Of a stretch of DNA of 64,000 bases, positions 24,232-35,879 are shown in pieces. The first letter of the stretch is position 1, and every line of letters starts with the position of its first letter. The notes beneath the pieces were generated by a model. The model ran no database searches. It was not told where the DNA came from and saw only the letters and a list, made by a program, of their open reading frames with translations. This stretch comes from Gnetum montanum (Eukaryota; Streptophyta; Gnetopsida; Gnetales; Gnetaceae). A program made the translations under genes and the position numbers. The DNA is taken from the NCBI GenBank assembly GCA_015680685.1, contig MNCI01016599.1, positions 288,666 through 352,665 on the forward strand. Reading direction: 5' to 3'.

Positions 24232-24608
24232 TGATGAGACCTGATATGCCAGGTAACTCTGTCGATGCATATGTGTAGATGAGAATGCATTAATGCATTA
24301 ATAGGCAACACATCTCAGATGTGTTGATGCATCCCTGTCAATGCATCCTCATCAACAAAGCCCTGTTGACACATCCTCGTCGATGCATCCCTATCAACAT
24401 AGCTAAATGCATTAACACATCCCTATAGATATAATGTCTATATTTGCCTATAAATATGCAATCACTTACTGTGTATTTGGCACCATTTGATGAGTAGTGT
24501 AGCTAGAATCTTACAGTTTTATTCTATAATCCTAGAGAATAATCAATGAGTGTCCACAATGGGGATTTGAGTCAATTTTATGGTGTCTTATTCAAGTGGC
24601 ATTGTACC
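23315..24608. repeat. 1,294-bp exact duplication, right copy
   Basis: Identical by eye to 21524-22817. It starts directly after the n at 23314 and continues without a break into the E LTR, so this copy is probably the correctly placed one. Confidence 0.85.
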
Positions 24609-25205
24609 TAAACACATTCCTTGAATGACAATAAGATTGACATTGATTCATATTCATTGCGACACTTTAACTTAGAATAGATTTACTTTTAATGCAATTT
24701 ACTTTTGAGGTACTTAGTTAATATTTACATTTTCATGCATATTAATCAATTATCGGAATGAGCGCAACCAATTTCAAGTGCAAACACATATTCGCTTGGC
24801 AATCCCAGTAGTGTTATTTCATGGTTCACCGAGTAACATAACAATTGATAATCCCAGTAGTGAGTACATGAGTTCAAGACATGTACAATAAGCTAGAAAT
24901 AAACACTCATCACCATTAAGCTAGCTTAGAATTTATCTTCTTATTATTTATTAGATTAAATTATTAATTTTTATGTTATTGTTAATGTTAGTTTAAGGCC
25001 CCAACAACATCATAATCATATACCTGACTTTAGACTAAACCATACATCATAAAGCTATCACTAATCCAAGTGAGAATATAGAAACTTGCGATTAATGCTT
25101 AACAATATAGATACCACATTAGTTCCATCCACATAATTCGACTAGATTACATGTGAATGCTTGTGATTCGTATGGTTGGGCTTAGGGGGTACTTGTTGCT
25201 CATCA
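24232..25205 (+). repeat. 5' LTR of element E
   Basis: Starts TGATGAGACCTGATATG and ends GCTCATCA. U3 (about 24312-24425) is an array of GATGCATCC and CATCAACA-like units. The TATA box is in CCTATAAATATGC (24449-24461). The U5 end is the reverse complement of the ends of A to D. Confidence 0.85.
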
Positions 25206-25224
25206 TTGGTACCATTGCTGGGGA
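25206..25224 (+). promoter_or_regulatory. Primer binding site, element E
   Basis: TTGGTACCATTGCTGGGGA directly follows the LTR. It is the family site TTGGCGCCGTTGCCGGGGA with C/T and G/A changes. It pairs with the tRNA-Asp 3' end. Confidence 0.75.
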
Positions 25225-25337
25225 TGCTGCTAGTTATCTAGATTAGTTATGTTATAAATGATCACTGTAAAAGCATTAACGACATATCTTTTTAAGAAAA
25301 ATTAATATTTTAAGTTACATACATTATTAAATAAAAC

Positions 25338-27237
25338 ATGTCTTCTTCACATAGGATCAATAATGTATTACATGATGAGATCACTAGTAGGAGAAATGGT
25401 AGGTTCTATATTGAAGAGAATTGGTGTGATCTACTACAAGCAAGGATCTCATACACTCCTCTCAACTATTATTATATTCAAGGACTAGGTTCAACTATCA
25501 TAGACAATCCTAGAGGGGATGGAGCAAGTTATAGAACAAGGAGGACCTCAAGGCCTAAGGCCTTCTCCAAACCTAGAAGAGATAAATCAAGGGATCATAG
25601 GGAGAGATATAAGAGCTATGAAAATTCTCCCAGTTTACCATCTTCCTCTCCCTCTTCAATGTCTAGTTCTAACAAAGATGAATGTACATACAGAGATAGA
25701 GATACACTAATGCTTCAAGATGAAGATAGAAACAAAATGTAAAGGCAAGGTGAAGAACATCAAAGTAAACATAGATGAGATCATCATAATTAGACAAATA
25801 GAAATAGAAATTATCACCATGGCATGTTTGATGATAATGAACCCTTGTTGGCTACTAGAAGCATGATATAGGTCACAGAGGCAATTACAATACCTCATAG
25901 GCATCAAAGGGAAGGTCGCATCAAACGACTTGATCTAAATAACATTCCTAAATTTGAGGGAGGCTATAATTTTGATCCACAACATCATTTACAAGCCTTC
26001 CATGATGCCTGCACCTTGTAAAATATCAAAAGTAAGTGACAAAAGCTTAAGCTCTTTCCTATGACACTAATAGAAGAAGTTGAAAGTTGGTATAGATTGT
26101 TGAAACTAGATTTAATTCACCGATGGTCCACAATGCTTAATCTCTTCAACGAAAAATACCAAATCTATAAAAGAGTGTCTAATCTAAAAACAAATCCAAG
26201 GGTGGAAGCAAGAAAATCATGAATCCTTGGATGTAGCCTTGGAAAGATACTATTCTCTACTACATAGATGTCCAAACCATGGCTTTTCTCAAAAAGGGCA
26301 GCTTCTCCACATCATAGATGGGCTTCATAATAAAATGAGGGAGACCCTTGGGATCTATGCCCAAGGATAATTATTAGAAATAAGATCTCATTAGATAGAA
26401 AGGCTAGTTGAACATGTGACAAAAGAAGGAGAGTTCTATAAAAATGAGAGCATAGAGAAATATAACTGGGATCCAGCTCTTTAAGAGGCAACTCCTGATG
26501 AGTTGATTTCACACAAAACCTTGCCAATACAAAAGTTGATCACTGAGATTGAAGCAAGGGTAGATAAGATGTGCAAGTTAATGAATGAAAAAGTTATAGC
26601 CAACTTGAAAATGATAAAGGAGAAGGTAAAGGAAAAAGGATTAAGTGATTGAAAAAAAGAAGAGAAAAAAGAACAATAAAAAACAAGGACACTTATCGAT
26701 AAAAAGGGGAAATAGCTATAGTACAAAAAGTTACAGATTTATATACAAAAGAGGATGATGGATGTGACATCTGCCAATATGAACATCCTAAGAGCTATTG
26801 CTCATTTATGCTACGTCTACAAGAGTTTGGGGCTTTTTCTTTAAATCCTAAGTTCATAGAAAAGCAAATGCCTAGGAGATTGCCTTACCCACAAGGTAAT
26901 TATAGACAACCCTACAACTAATAGTACTATCCTAGTGGGAGTTCTTATTAACATCAAGACTACTATCAACCACAATGGCAAAACCCACAGTTGTGGGGGA
27001 TGCCATCAACAAACCAACAATATTCTTATTGTCAGTCAGATCCTTATGGATACTATGTTCAACAACATGTTTCTCCAAATGATTCTACTGCATCTACCTC
27101 AAATCACTACTACTACTCTATTGAATATCATAAACCCATAACATATCCTATGGGATCACCATCTTGTACCTCTTATCCTTTATCACATCCTCAATACTTT
27201 CTTACTTCCCTCAAACATAAGTCACCATCAATAATGT
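25338..27237 (+). pseudogene. gag: Element E gag, broken
   Basis: An open start MSSSHRINNVL runs to 25742, then stops intervene. The conserved NEPLLATRSM (about 25837-25867), KRLDLNNIPKFEGGYNFDPQ (about 25927-25985) and HLQAFHDACTL follow, then the capsid-core WYRLLKLDLIHRWSTMLNLF (about 26090-26150). A CDICQYEHPK zinc-knuckle-like motif lies near 26767-26797, and a Gln/Tyr/Pro-rich tail follows. Element gag proteins assemble the particle and bind RNA. The order and motifs match C and B closely. No pol follows. Confidence 0.8.
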
Positions 27238-29596
27238 AGGAAGGATTGGCACAACAACCTCAATAAAATAATGCCACTTGTGTCGTGAAAAAACAAGTGA
27301 ATGCTAATGTTAATAGATCTCAGCAAAAATCTTGAAAATGTCCTTTCTTGAGGATAGTTTCCACACTTGTGAATAAAACTAATAGACCTACTAGATCATC
27401 AGAACTAGTACAAGGACAATCTAGTGCAACCTTCTTCCACATAAAAATAGTGTCTCCTAATCCTACGTGAGAGCCAACAACCATTACCACTCCAACACAA
27501 AACATAAAAGATGAACCTATCATTGTGCAGAGATAGAAAATTCCATACATTACTAATAATGATAAAGGATGTAGTTGTGGGCCAAAAGTTTAAAGTATTA
27601 ACATGATCCCTATGCCAACCGACAACAAAGTTAAGGAATAAGTGTGTGTGCAAAAACAAGTCTACACAATAGCCACTAAACTAAAAGACACCTAGCGGCT
27701 TGAAAATGAGAATACAAAACTATTCAAAAGATGCACAGAAACATGAAACCCACTTATTAGTTCTTGTCCTAAGAAAATGAACCAAATAGAGAACTTAGAG
27801 AAAAACATCTTACACTCTGACTATACACTAAAAGAATATGTTAAACAAGATGACATAAGAACTAAAATAGAAGATAAACAAGGAAACATGTTTGGACCCC
27901 TTTAAAAAAAACACCTTCTAGTCCAGTTAAAGATATATCTTCAAATGATCAGAACATGATTATCATTAGTGTTAAATGTGCTACCAAGTGAAAAATTAAA
28001 TCATTAAAGATGAAAAATGGAAAACTTATGGTGTATAACCAAGGGAATGTGTGGTCCATTTTCCGAATGCTCACTCATGAGTTTAGTTTTGGGGGAGATG
28101 TCCCATCTTGAATCAAGAACTAATAAGTGCATTTTCACTTTTTTTTTACAATGTTTTATCATTTCCCTATTTATTCAAAAAAATTTCTTCCTTCTTTTCT
28201 TTTCTTTTCTTTTTGGAGTGATGTTTGTTCTTTGTGGTTATTATAGACTCATGATGGTAGGCAAGAAGAAATGCATCAATGCAAGGCCACTGTTAATGGT
28301 ATGGACTTGATCTAAAACTTGGATAGATAGGTATGATGGTCATTTTAATCAAAATTGATACAAGAACCTATTATGTACATGGTTAAGTATCTTACATCCC
28401 AATCTCTACAATCCCTTCTCATCCCATTATTCACCTCATTACTACATGCAATTATGAACCTAATGTTTTTGTATAGTATAGTGTAGGATGCTAACCAAGG
28501 TAGTTGTGTGTTGTTTGGAACAAAGGCATGATGTACATTTAACTTCTAAGGTGCCCATAGATAACTATAGCAATGGTTATGCAAGAACATTATGGCAAGA
28601 GCCTGCTTTGGGAAAGACACACTTGCATAACTTTTGTTGATCATGGCTTTAAATTGAACCTCACATATTCAAGAACATCATTGATAGCTTCTTTGAATTT
28701 ATGCATGATTTTGTAATTAACTTCTCATCAATTTCACTTAATTCTTTTATATTGAAATTTCTTCTAAATTTAAAATTTCTTGGCCATCTTATGAATGAGA
28801 CCTTTGGTTTTAATTGTTCAAAAACTTGTGTACTTCCAGAGGTAAGCTCATTTATTATTGGGGGACGGTGTTAAGGATGTGATTTTTGCAATTTTTGTAA
28901 CACCCCATTTTTGAACCTTATGATAACTAATAGTAAAAATAATCAAAATAACATGAACAACTTGATGATTTTAGTTACCTTAGAGCCTTGGGGAGCATTA
29001 TTATGAAATCACCTTAAGCTTAAATGCTAAGATTTTTTCAAAGCTAACCAAGGATCTAAGAAGGATTAATTATTAATAAAAACTTACTAAAACTAATGTT
29101 GATCCTTTGGTGATTGCAGGTGATGCTAAAAGAAAAGTCTAAGGTTGAAGGTCTTTTACAAGGCAAGGAAAAGAGGCTAAGAGACGGACATATGAGGATA
29201 TGCCCATGGACAAATAGTAGCATATACAATGATTAAAGCTTAAATATCACATGTTGGTTGAACCCATGGGATGATGAGGAGAAATTTTGGTCCATTCTTC
29301 AAGAATGTTTTACATAAAAGAGAAGCATAAACATAACAATCAAGGTTGGAAAGTCTACCACTGCTAGCAACAATAAGAAGATTCATCTTTAGCAGACTTT
29401 TGAAAGACCTCTGCAATTTTGTAAACTTTAGTGTCTGTCCAATCTCTTTGTCATTTTGTAATACATTGACTTGAATAAAATTTTATAATGTGGCACTCTA
29501 GTTTTATAATGGTTACCAATCTAGTCATGGTCACCCCATAATTTTTGTAATGAAACTTCATCCATTTATATATAACTTGGAGATGATTTTTTAGTT
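27238..29596 (+). other. Non-coding 3' half of element E
   Basis: It begins with a decayed gag-protease linker up to about 28050. I see no LLDSG protease site, RT or integrase after that. A purine-rich TATTGGGGGACGG lies at 28857-28869. Microsatellite-like T-rich runs lie at 28138-28215. Confidence 0.5.
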
Positions 29597-29785
29597 AGTC
29601 ATGTGGGTATGATGAGATATGATATGTCAAGAAAATTCATCAATGCATATGTGTGGATGAGAATGTTGTCTTATATGCGTTGATGTAGCCTCGTCAATGC
29701 ATCCTCATCGACATGTTCTCATCAACATAGTTAAATGTGTTAATGCATTCCTCATCGACGTGTACTCATCAACAAGGTTAAGTGA
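29597..29785 (+). repeat. Polypurine tract and truncated 3' LTR of element E
   Basis: AGTCATGTGGGTA (29597-29609) precedes TGATGAGATATGATATG (from 29610). The LTR part matches 24232-24410, including the GATGCATCC-type motif array, and breaks off near 29785 before the TATA box. Confidence 0.75.
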
Positions 29786-30178
29786 TTTTGCAATGACAAA
29801 ACACTCTGGTGAGGAGCTCACGTTTGTAAAGGTTGTGGGATTCTTTAAACCACATTTTGAGCTTCTTGAGACCTTGCACGATTGAGTGGTTTCATGGCAC
29901 CAAAACATTCCAAAGTGGAGCTCAAATTTTGTGAAGCTTCTAGTGCCCTTCAAACCACATTTTTGAAGCAACAACATGCAAAGGTATACACAAATTGTAC
30001 CCTCTGACCATGGAGATACCAAATTTGGGAAACCACATAAATATTGTGTTTGATTTTTTTGGTTGTAGCAATTTTAATTAGAAAACTTATTCAACCCCCC
30101 TTCTAAGTTCTTAATCCTCACCAACACCCCCATTCTTTCTACTCAACTCTTGGATACTATTTTATTATTGATGAGTGG
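29786..30178 (+). other. Spacer between elements E and C
   Basis: No gene is supported; short frames on both strands lack any recognisable motif. The AACTTATTCAACCCCCC stretch at 30089-30105 resembles the end of Ty1/copia LTRs. The last five bases, ATTAT (30174-30178), are the left target duplication of element C. Confidence 0.4.
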
Positions 30179-31063
30179 CGAGGTACCCCTATGCCCAACC
30201 ATACGAATCATGGGCATTCATGCACGACTCGATCAAACTCTGCAAATTGCAAGCACTCACGTACACTGAACTCTAGCTAACAAGACCTAGTTAGAACGGT
30301 TGTTGTCTTCCCAACCTCACTTGTGGTGTTCTAAAGTGATGATTAAGTGAGATTGAGGCAAATGATTATTATTGGTTTTCTTTTTATCTTTTACAGTCTA
30401 ATTCTTTAATTGTAAGAAATGAAAATTTGTGTAATGTATAATTGTTCTACCCTATTGCTTAGCTCTCCCTAGCATAAGCAACCGATCCCATCTTCCATGC
30501 ACATCCTAAGCATACCCTAACCACTATTGGGTTACCAGATGTTAAGCACCACTGGGTTACCAAGTGTTTGATTTATGTTCAAGATGGTCGTGCCTATGGT
30601 TCTCATAAAACATGAAAGGATAATAACCGTAAAATGATAACAATAAAAGCGTCTGAAATTATTAAAGCATTGAAATATTAAACTATTAAAATGCTTAAGT
30701 GATTAAATCCAAATGCTACAAGGAATGCTCAAAAAGCTAATCTTTATTATCGGTTATGCCAATGGGCTCAGGTACATTAGCGATCAAATAAAGAGTCGTA
30801 CACCTTTCTCACACCTGCTACGGGCACTTGGAAAATATTCTAACTCTTACGAAAACAAACTACAAGAGTTTGGCTACAACTACTCTTAAAAGATGCCATA
30901 AATGCTGCGATGGCACGCATATTTATAGCAAGAGATAGACTTTGTGTTAACAGGATCACATTAATGCATAGATGGATATGTCGATGGGGTCACGTTAATG
31001 CGTCCATGTCAATGAGGCTTCATTAATGCAACCCATTTGATGTATCAACTGAACACTTCATCA
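30179..31063 (-). repeat. 3' LTR of element C
   Basis: TGATGAGTGGCGAGG to ACTTCATCA, 885 bp. The intact sequence GATAACAATAAAAG near 30638-30651 shows the empty site corresponding to where B sits in the other LTR. On the minus strand a TATA box (GCTATAAATATGC, 30919-30931) and an AATAAAG signal are present. Confidence 0.9.
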
Positions 31064-31076
31064 TACCCCCATGACT
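31064..31076 (-). promoter_or_regulatory. Polypurine tract of element C
   Basis: Minus strand TAGTCATGGGGGTA adjoins the 3' LTR. Confidence 0.8.
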
Positions 31077-31279
31077 AGGTGAAAATTCGTCCTTGAGTTT
31101 ATTACAATTTGGAAGGTATGAAGTTATTGATTGCACAAATGATGAAACACATTTACACACACATTGACTCTGTTAAATACCAAGTGCCCAAGTGTATAGA
31201 AAAAATGAATTACAAAATTGTGGTGTTTAGAGACAAAATTAAACACCCTGCCAAAAAATGCTAAAGTTGTTGGAGAAGA

Positions 31280-34136
31280 TCACACCGTCCCTGGCGGCGA
31301 TGGTTCTGACAAGCCTTCGCTAGCTTCTAGTGCATGTGGCTATTGTGGCGTTGATGATAGTTTCCCTGCAGCAATTGCAACTTCCAGAGGTAATTGAAAA
31401 GCCTCCAACAATGCCCTCATTTTATCTTATTTGCTTCTAGGATCATTCACTATCTAGGCAGCTTCACCAATGTGTGTTGGAATAGGAACATCCCAAGGGC
31501 ATGGAAGTGCAAGAAAGAGTTCCTTCAAATTGACAAACCAACTAGCGAATTATTTTCTTTCGATGTCAAACTCTTGGATTGATGTCTACAGCCACTAGTA
31601 GTCGTTCATTCGTTAGGCCAAGTTCTCCTGTAACCGCACGTTGTCCTTCAAAATGAGTGCGAAGACCTTCGAGTTTTGCATTAGTTATTTCTAGCTTTTG
31701 CTTTGTCTCCTTATGCGCTTGGAACTCACCCTCATATAAAGAATACAAGGTGGCCAGTTGTTTCTCTAGGTCTAACTGCGGTTGTCCAGTTGTTAGCATT
31801 GCCAAGTTTGCATAACGGAGATTGCCTAACTCCATGCACTCCATCATCTCTTCAATTTCTAGCTCCTTCAAACGAATCTCAGCCTAGTTGTAAGTGTTCA
31901 ATCCATCAAAGATGGGCTGCCACACCTCACCTCCTTCCTTGAGCTATTAGAGTGCCTGGTTCATTTTAGCCCCTATGACTTGAATCTTTTTTTTGTTGAC
32001 TTTCTTTTGCAATCCCACTTGGTCCCTATAGTGACTTTTAACTCGTTCAAACTTAAGGACCTCATTTTTCCAAGCAGTGATTTTGATTGCTGATTTCTGT
32101 CGTAAGGCTCAAACTTCCTCCATAGACAGATTACGATTTTCTGTTGCCAATCTCCTCACATTAGTGTTTACCCTAGCTAGCTCCTCCTACTATTGATGGA
32201 TGAAGTTTTTCATGTGTTGATTCTGAACACCAACATTGCGTAGGCGATGAACTTCTGCAGTTAGCCTAACATTTTCCTGATGAACCTCTGCCAAGTCCTT
32301 GTTTAGATGGTAAGCATGAGTGTCTGTTAAGGACTTGTCAAAGATTATTGACTCTCACTCATCCTCAACCTTCTGAAGTTTTGGTTTGAAGCTATTGAAA
32401 AGCTTCATCCCTGGTGAGTTCACAGTTGAGAAGAGATGGATCAGCAAGTTGGGCCCTTAATTAGGTGACTTCCATGGCCAAGCTTTGATGATCTTCTTAT
32501 GCCTCTTCAAGTTGCCCCTCCAAGATGAGGCACTTGCCCCTTGCTAAGAGCAACTCTAACTAGGTCACAGTAATGTTGTCCAGAAGATCAAAGACATCCG
32601 AAAGTGGTTGCCCAGTCTCCACTAGTTAGTCCAACAACTCTTCATGTTGGGCTACGTTGATCTTGCTATGTAAAGTTCTTGCAGATGTCTATACATCTTC
32701 AAGTCCATGTACATCTGGTATAAGTACCATAGGTGCATTAAAGGCTATAATAATTATGTTAGCAACCACTTCAACCACAACTTCTTGTCCTTGGTGTTGC
32801 ATTACCAGGATAGTTGCCTCCTCTCCATCTTCCAAGCACACCGAAAAAGTAGCGACATTTCCTGAAATTTTAGGAAATAATTATTAAGTGTACATTGTTA
32901 CTTCTTGGACACAGGGGTTAGTTCTAGTAGGCACTTGCATTCAGGCAATAGAAAATATCAACCCTACTCTCTCTAGTAGACTTATCAATTAAGCAACTTG
33001 CTCAAGATGGCTCATCGCAAGGCAATAGACTGAAGTGTCTTCTCCTCCACTAGTTTCTACTGAATGCTCTTGTTGGCTCAAGAGCGATTGTCAAATCTCA
33101 TGTATTTGTTTTGCAATTGTCTATGAGCCCAACCTTGTTGTTTACGCAAGTGATGGAGGTGCTTGCTGCTCTTCCTTGATTTGTGTTGTGGTCGGAGTCT
33201 TGTCCTTCATCATCTCCCGCCATGAGGCAATTGGGACATGACGAAGTGTGTCATTGGCGTATCGTGCTATCCCTACCCATTTACACAATTTTCTGATTAG
33301 GTAGGGAAAAGGTAGAGCTAGCCTTCCATGTTTGTTCTTAGCAAATCTCTTTTCAATCTCTAGGAAAAGTAACTATGGAAGGTTGATTGGGAACTTTATG
33401 CTTAGAGTGGCACATGCACAAGCAGAGAAGGCCATGATCTTACTGGGTCTTACCATTGGATTCATGTGGTAAGATGCAATTTTTGAATAAACCCTCTTTG
33501 CAGTGGTTAGGATGCCAAACTCCTTGTGTTCTACCCCATAGCACCGCCTGATCCACTTCCCTTTTACTTTGGGGTTTTCTTGTTTAGGAATCTCCACCAC
33601 ATAAGCTCTGGTCTCTGGCAACCCCAGAGCTTATGTAATTGCTTCAATAGAGTAAGAGACATGAATGTCTTTGATTCTTACTCTAGACCCCAGTTGCTAA
33701 TTTGTCCAAAAGAGGAAAGTTTCTCCTAGGTACGATTCACCACTGGAGGTGATGATTGGCCACATAGGAGAATTTTACAATTGGGTTTTAACTTCCTCTG
33801 GTGCATTCTCTAGAAATAGTTCAAAGTTCAACTCCTAAAGGACCATTCGTTGCAGCTCCCTTGGCTTAATAGGTCAATACAGGCTTGGATCAGGGTGACC
33901 TCAAGCTGTGGCGCTATCACAAGAGTCTCATCCCTATGCAATTGTTCGCTAGGGACATCTACTTTGGGAATCTAATGAATAGATTCCACGTCAAGTTCTT
34001 CACGGAGGGGGCCAGTTGCGTGTGAGCCCTCCACATGCTTTGGAGGTTGTGCACCTCATCCTCTTCTCATTCTCAATCGTTTGTCCCTTGGTTGGGATGC
34101 TTCTTCTTCCCTTGGATGCTTCAGTTTGGGTGCCAT
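31280..34136 (-). pseudogene. Element C 3' ORF: basic N-terminus plus long coiled coil
   Basis: Starts at the ATG at 34136 with MAPKLKHPREEEASQPRDKR, a strongly basic and probably nuclear or RNA-binding start, then a stop. Frames recur at 33621-33373 (KWIRRCYGVEHKEFG) and in a heptad-rich coiled coil at 31871-31566 (KQKLEITNAKLEGLRTHFE). The relic is the counterpart of the ORF at 4338-7128 in element D; order, length and coiled-coil position agree. Many stops and shifts lie between. Athila elements often carry an ORF of unknown function here. I see no firm evidence for an envelope role. Confidence 0.6.
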
Positions 34137-34155
34137 CTGTAGTCACAGCATAACC
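34137..34155 (-). promoter_or_regulatory. Splice-acceptor-like site before the C 3' ORF
   Basis: Minus strand TGCTGTGACTACAG is followed at once by ATGGCACC. The AG-ATG junction is shared with element D and with the short 3' ORFs of A and B. Confidence 0.4.
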
Positions 34156-34552
34156 ATGAATTAAAATGTGTGTATAAGTTGCTAAAAATGGCAATCATAC
34201 ACCTTCGCATTTTGACCAAGCTATGATAATAGCATGTGCATCCTATTAGGTTCCCCAAAGTATAGTTGAGGGGTTAGAAAAAATAATAAGACCCGAGTTG
34301 CAATTTATAGTGTTGTTTTTATTCTTGTTTGTTCCCTAAGAGGTGTTGAGTCTTTTGATAATTACAATAATTATAGACCTCATCCCTCATGATGAAGAGC
34401 ATACCTTTGGTTTTGAAAGAGGAAAAGGATGGGTAGATGAGGACACGTTGTAGGGAAAGTAGATGCATGGAAAGAAGACTTCATGTAGAAAAAATGGAAA
34501 AACTCCCCTAGCTGTTTGCACAAATGGACAAAATTCGAAGGCGCAACGTGGG

Positions 34553-34680
34553 TATATATAGCATTTTTGTCATGCGTCAATGGGGCCATGTAGAAGAGGC
34601 TATGTAAACACAGAGGGATGCATATACGAGGCCTAGTTGACGTAGTTGTGCTTTGATTGTTGACCTGTGTTGACCGTTGA
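34553..34680 (-). promoter_or_regulatory. Internal promoter-like block of element C
   Basis: On the minus strand a motif array (34575-34670, with ATGCATCC and CGAC-type units like the C LTR U3) is followed by GCTATATATACCCACG (34547-34562). The coiled-coil ORF starts about 420 bp downstream. Fragment Q and element D hold the same arrangement. Confidence 0.45.
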
Positions 34681-35083
34681 AGAAAAAGTCCAAAGCTATG
34701 AATTGGAGCATAACATGGGGGTGATTTGAGGTTTCAGAGACTAGAGAATAGTATGAGGGAAAGAGGAAGGAATATTGTAACTAGAAGAAGAGTCAAAGGT
34801 AGGGGAATGTCATAATATGGAACTTTGCAGATGAGGGACCATGTGATGGTTAGCACAAAAATAATTGACCACCCATATCAAGGGGATAGGAGATTAATAA
34901 GCAAAACAAAAAGATATGCAAGTGGGTCCTCCCCATAGTAGGTGGTAGCCTCAATAGCCCTTGCATATCGTCAACACAAGAGTCTGTGGGCCCCGTAGTT
35001 AATTAATGGTGACCACAAGTTAATACCCAAAACCATGAGAACTAGCCAAAGAATTAGAAGTTCCAATGGAAGACGATAGACAC

Positions 35084-35240
35084 NTGTTAGAGGTGGTCTA
35101 AGGGTGTGCTTTGAATTCCTAGGTGTTTTTTTTTTCTAGGAACCACACCATGCAAAGACCCATGCTTTTTCACATCCATTTGGCCAAGGGGTGTGCTTTG
35201 AGTCCTCTTTTTTTTTTGAATGATGAGGACCACATCATGT
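35084..35240. repeat. Tandem duplication next to a contig join
   Basis: A unit of about 89 bp containing GGTGTGCTTTGA, a T run and ACCACAYCATG occurs twice (about 35102 and 35191). Elements A and B have it once. A single n at 35084 adjoins it, so an assembly origin is possible. Confidence 0.5.
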
Positions 35241-35853
35241 AAGGCCAAATTGCCAAGTGACTTCTGGTTAGGAGAGGATATGGAGTGGTAAGAAGTCCAT
35301 GAGGACACATGCTCACATACAAGGGAATAAAAAAGTACGAAGAATGTTGCATTCCCCTTGAAGTCACACCTTGTTCAAACCATTGGGTCCTTCTCAAGTC
35401 TGGAAACTACGCAAGTCATGAATTAATTAAAGTTGTATTTAATTAAAAGTGATTGCATGTTTCAAAAAGAAGGAAAACCATGAAGTGGGTGGGTGGGCAG
35501 ATGACATGGACTCACTGCCTATTACATGAAATGAGAGTTTAACGTGACTACCTAGAACAAAAATGCGAAGGTGGGAGCTAGATATATTAGGTGAACCATG
35601 TCATGCAACCCATCGCAAAGAGAAACAACCGCACTAGTACATCCTGTGACAATAAGATGGCTTATTAATGAAAAGTATAAAATAAACATATTTATAAAAA
35701 GAAACATACAAATAAATAGATAAGTAAATAAAGAAAGGAAAAGTAAGCAAGAATGGCAAACGTACGAACGATGTTGTAAAACAATAAGGTGTAAACCAAA
35801 AACTTGCAAAAATAACTGACGAGCTAGTAGAATTGATTAGCATGGAAAGTGAT

Positions 35854-35872
35854 CTCCCCCACGACTAAGTTG
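35854..35872 (-). promoter_or_regulatory. Internal polypurine-tract-like site, element C
   Basis: Minus strand CTTAGTCGTGGGGGAGA lies at the end of pol. The equivalent sites in A and B are at 43864 and 52358. Confidence 0.5.
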
Positions 35873-35879
35873 AGAGGAG

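Larger units (their letters stand above)
24232..29785 (+). mobile_element. Element E: gag-only LTR retrotransposon, plus strand
   Basis: The order is 5' LTR (24232-25205), primer site, gag relic, about 1.6 kb of non-coding DNA, polypurine tract (29597-29609) and a 3' LTR cut short after about 175 bp. It is the only internal region of this family on the plus strand. No protease active site, RT or integrase is seen. The left flank is GCAAG; the right duplication cannot be checked because the 3' LTR is truncated. Confidence 0.8.

Noticed and set aside
24312-24425. Regular short repeats (GATGCATCC and CATCAACA units) that look CRISPR-like
   Set aside because: They lie in the U3 of a plant LTR, spacing is uneven, units are imperfect, and the same array recurs in other LTRs.
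24227-29785. Target-site duplication of element E
   Set aside because: The left flank GCAAG is visible, but the 3' LTR is truncated, so no partner can be tested.
21683-30178. Proven Ty1/copia LTR interrupted by element E
   Set aside because: Only texture (palindromes, pyrimidine tract, CCCCCC end) suggests it; no pol and no matching second LTR, so it is kept as a low-confidence note.
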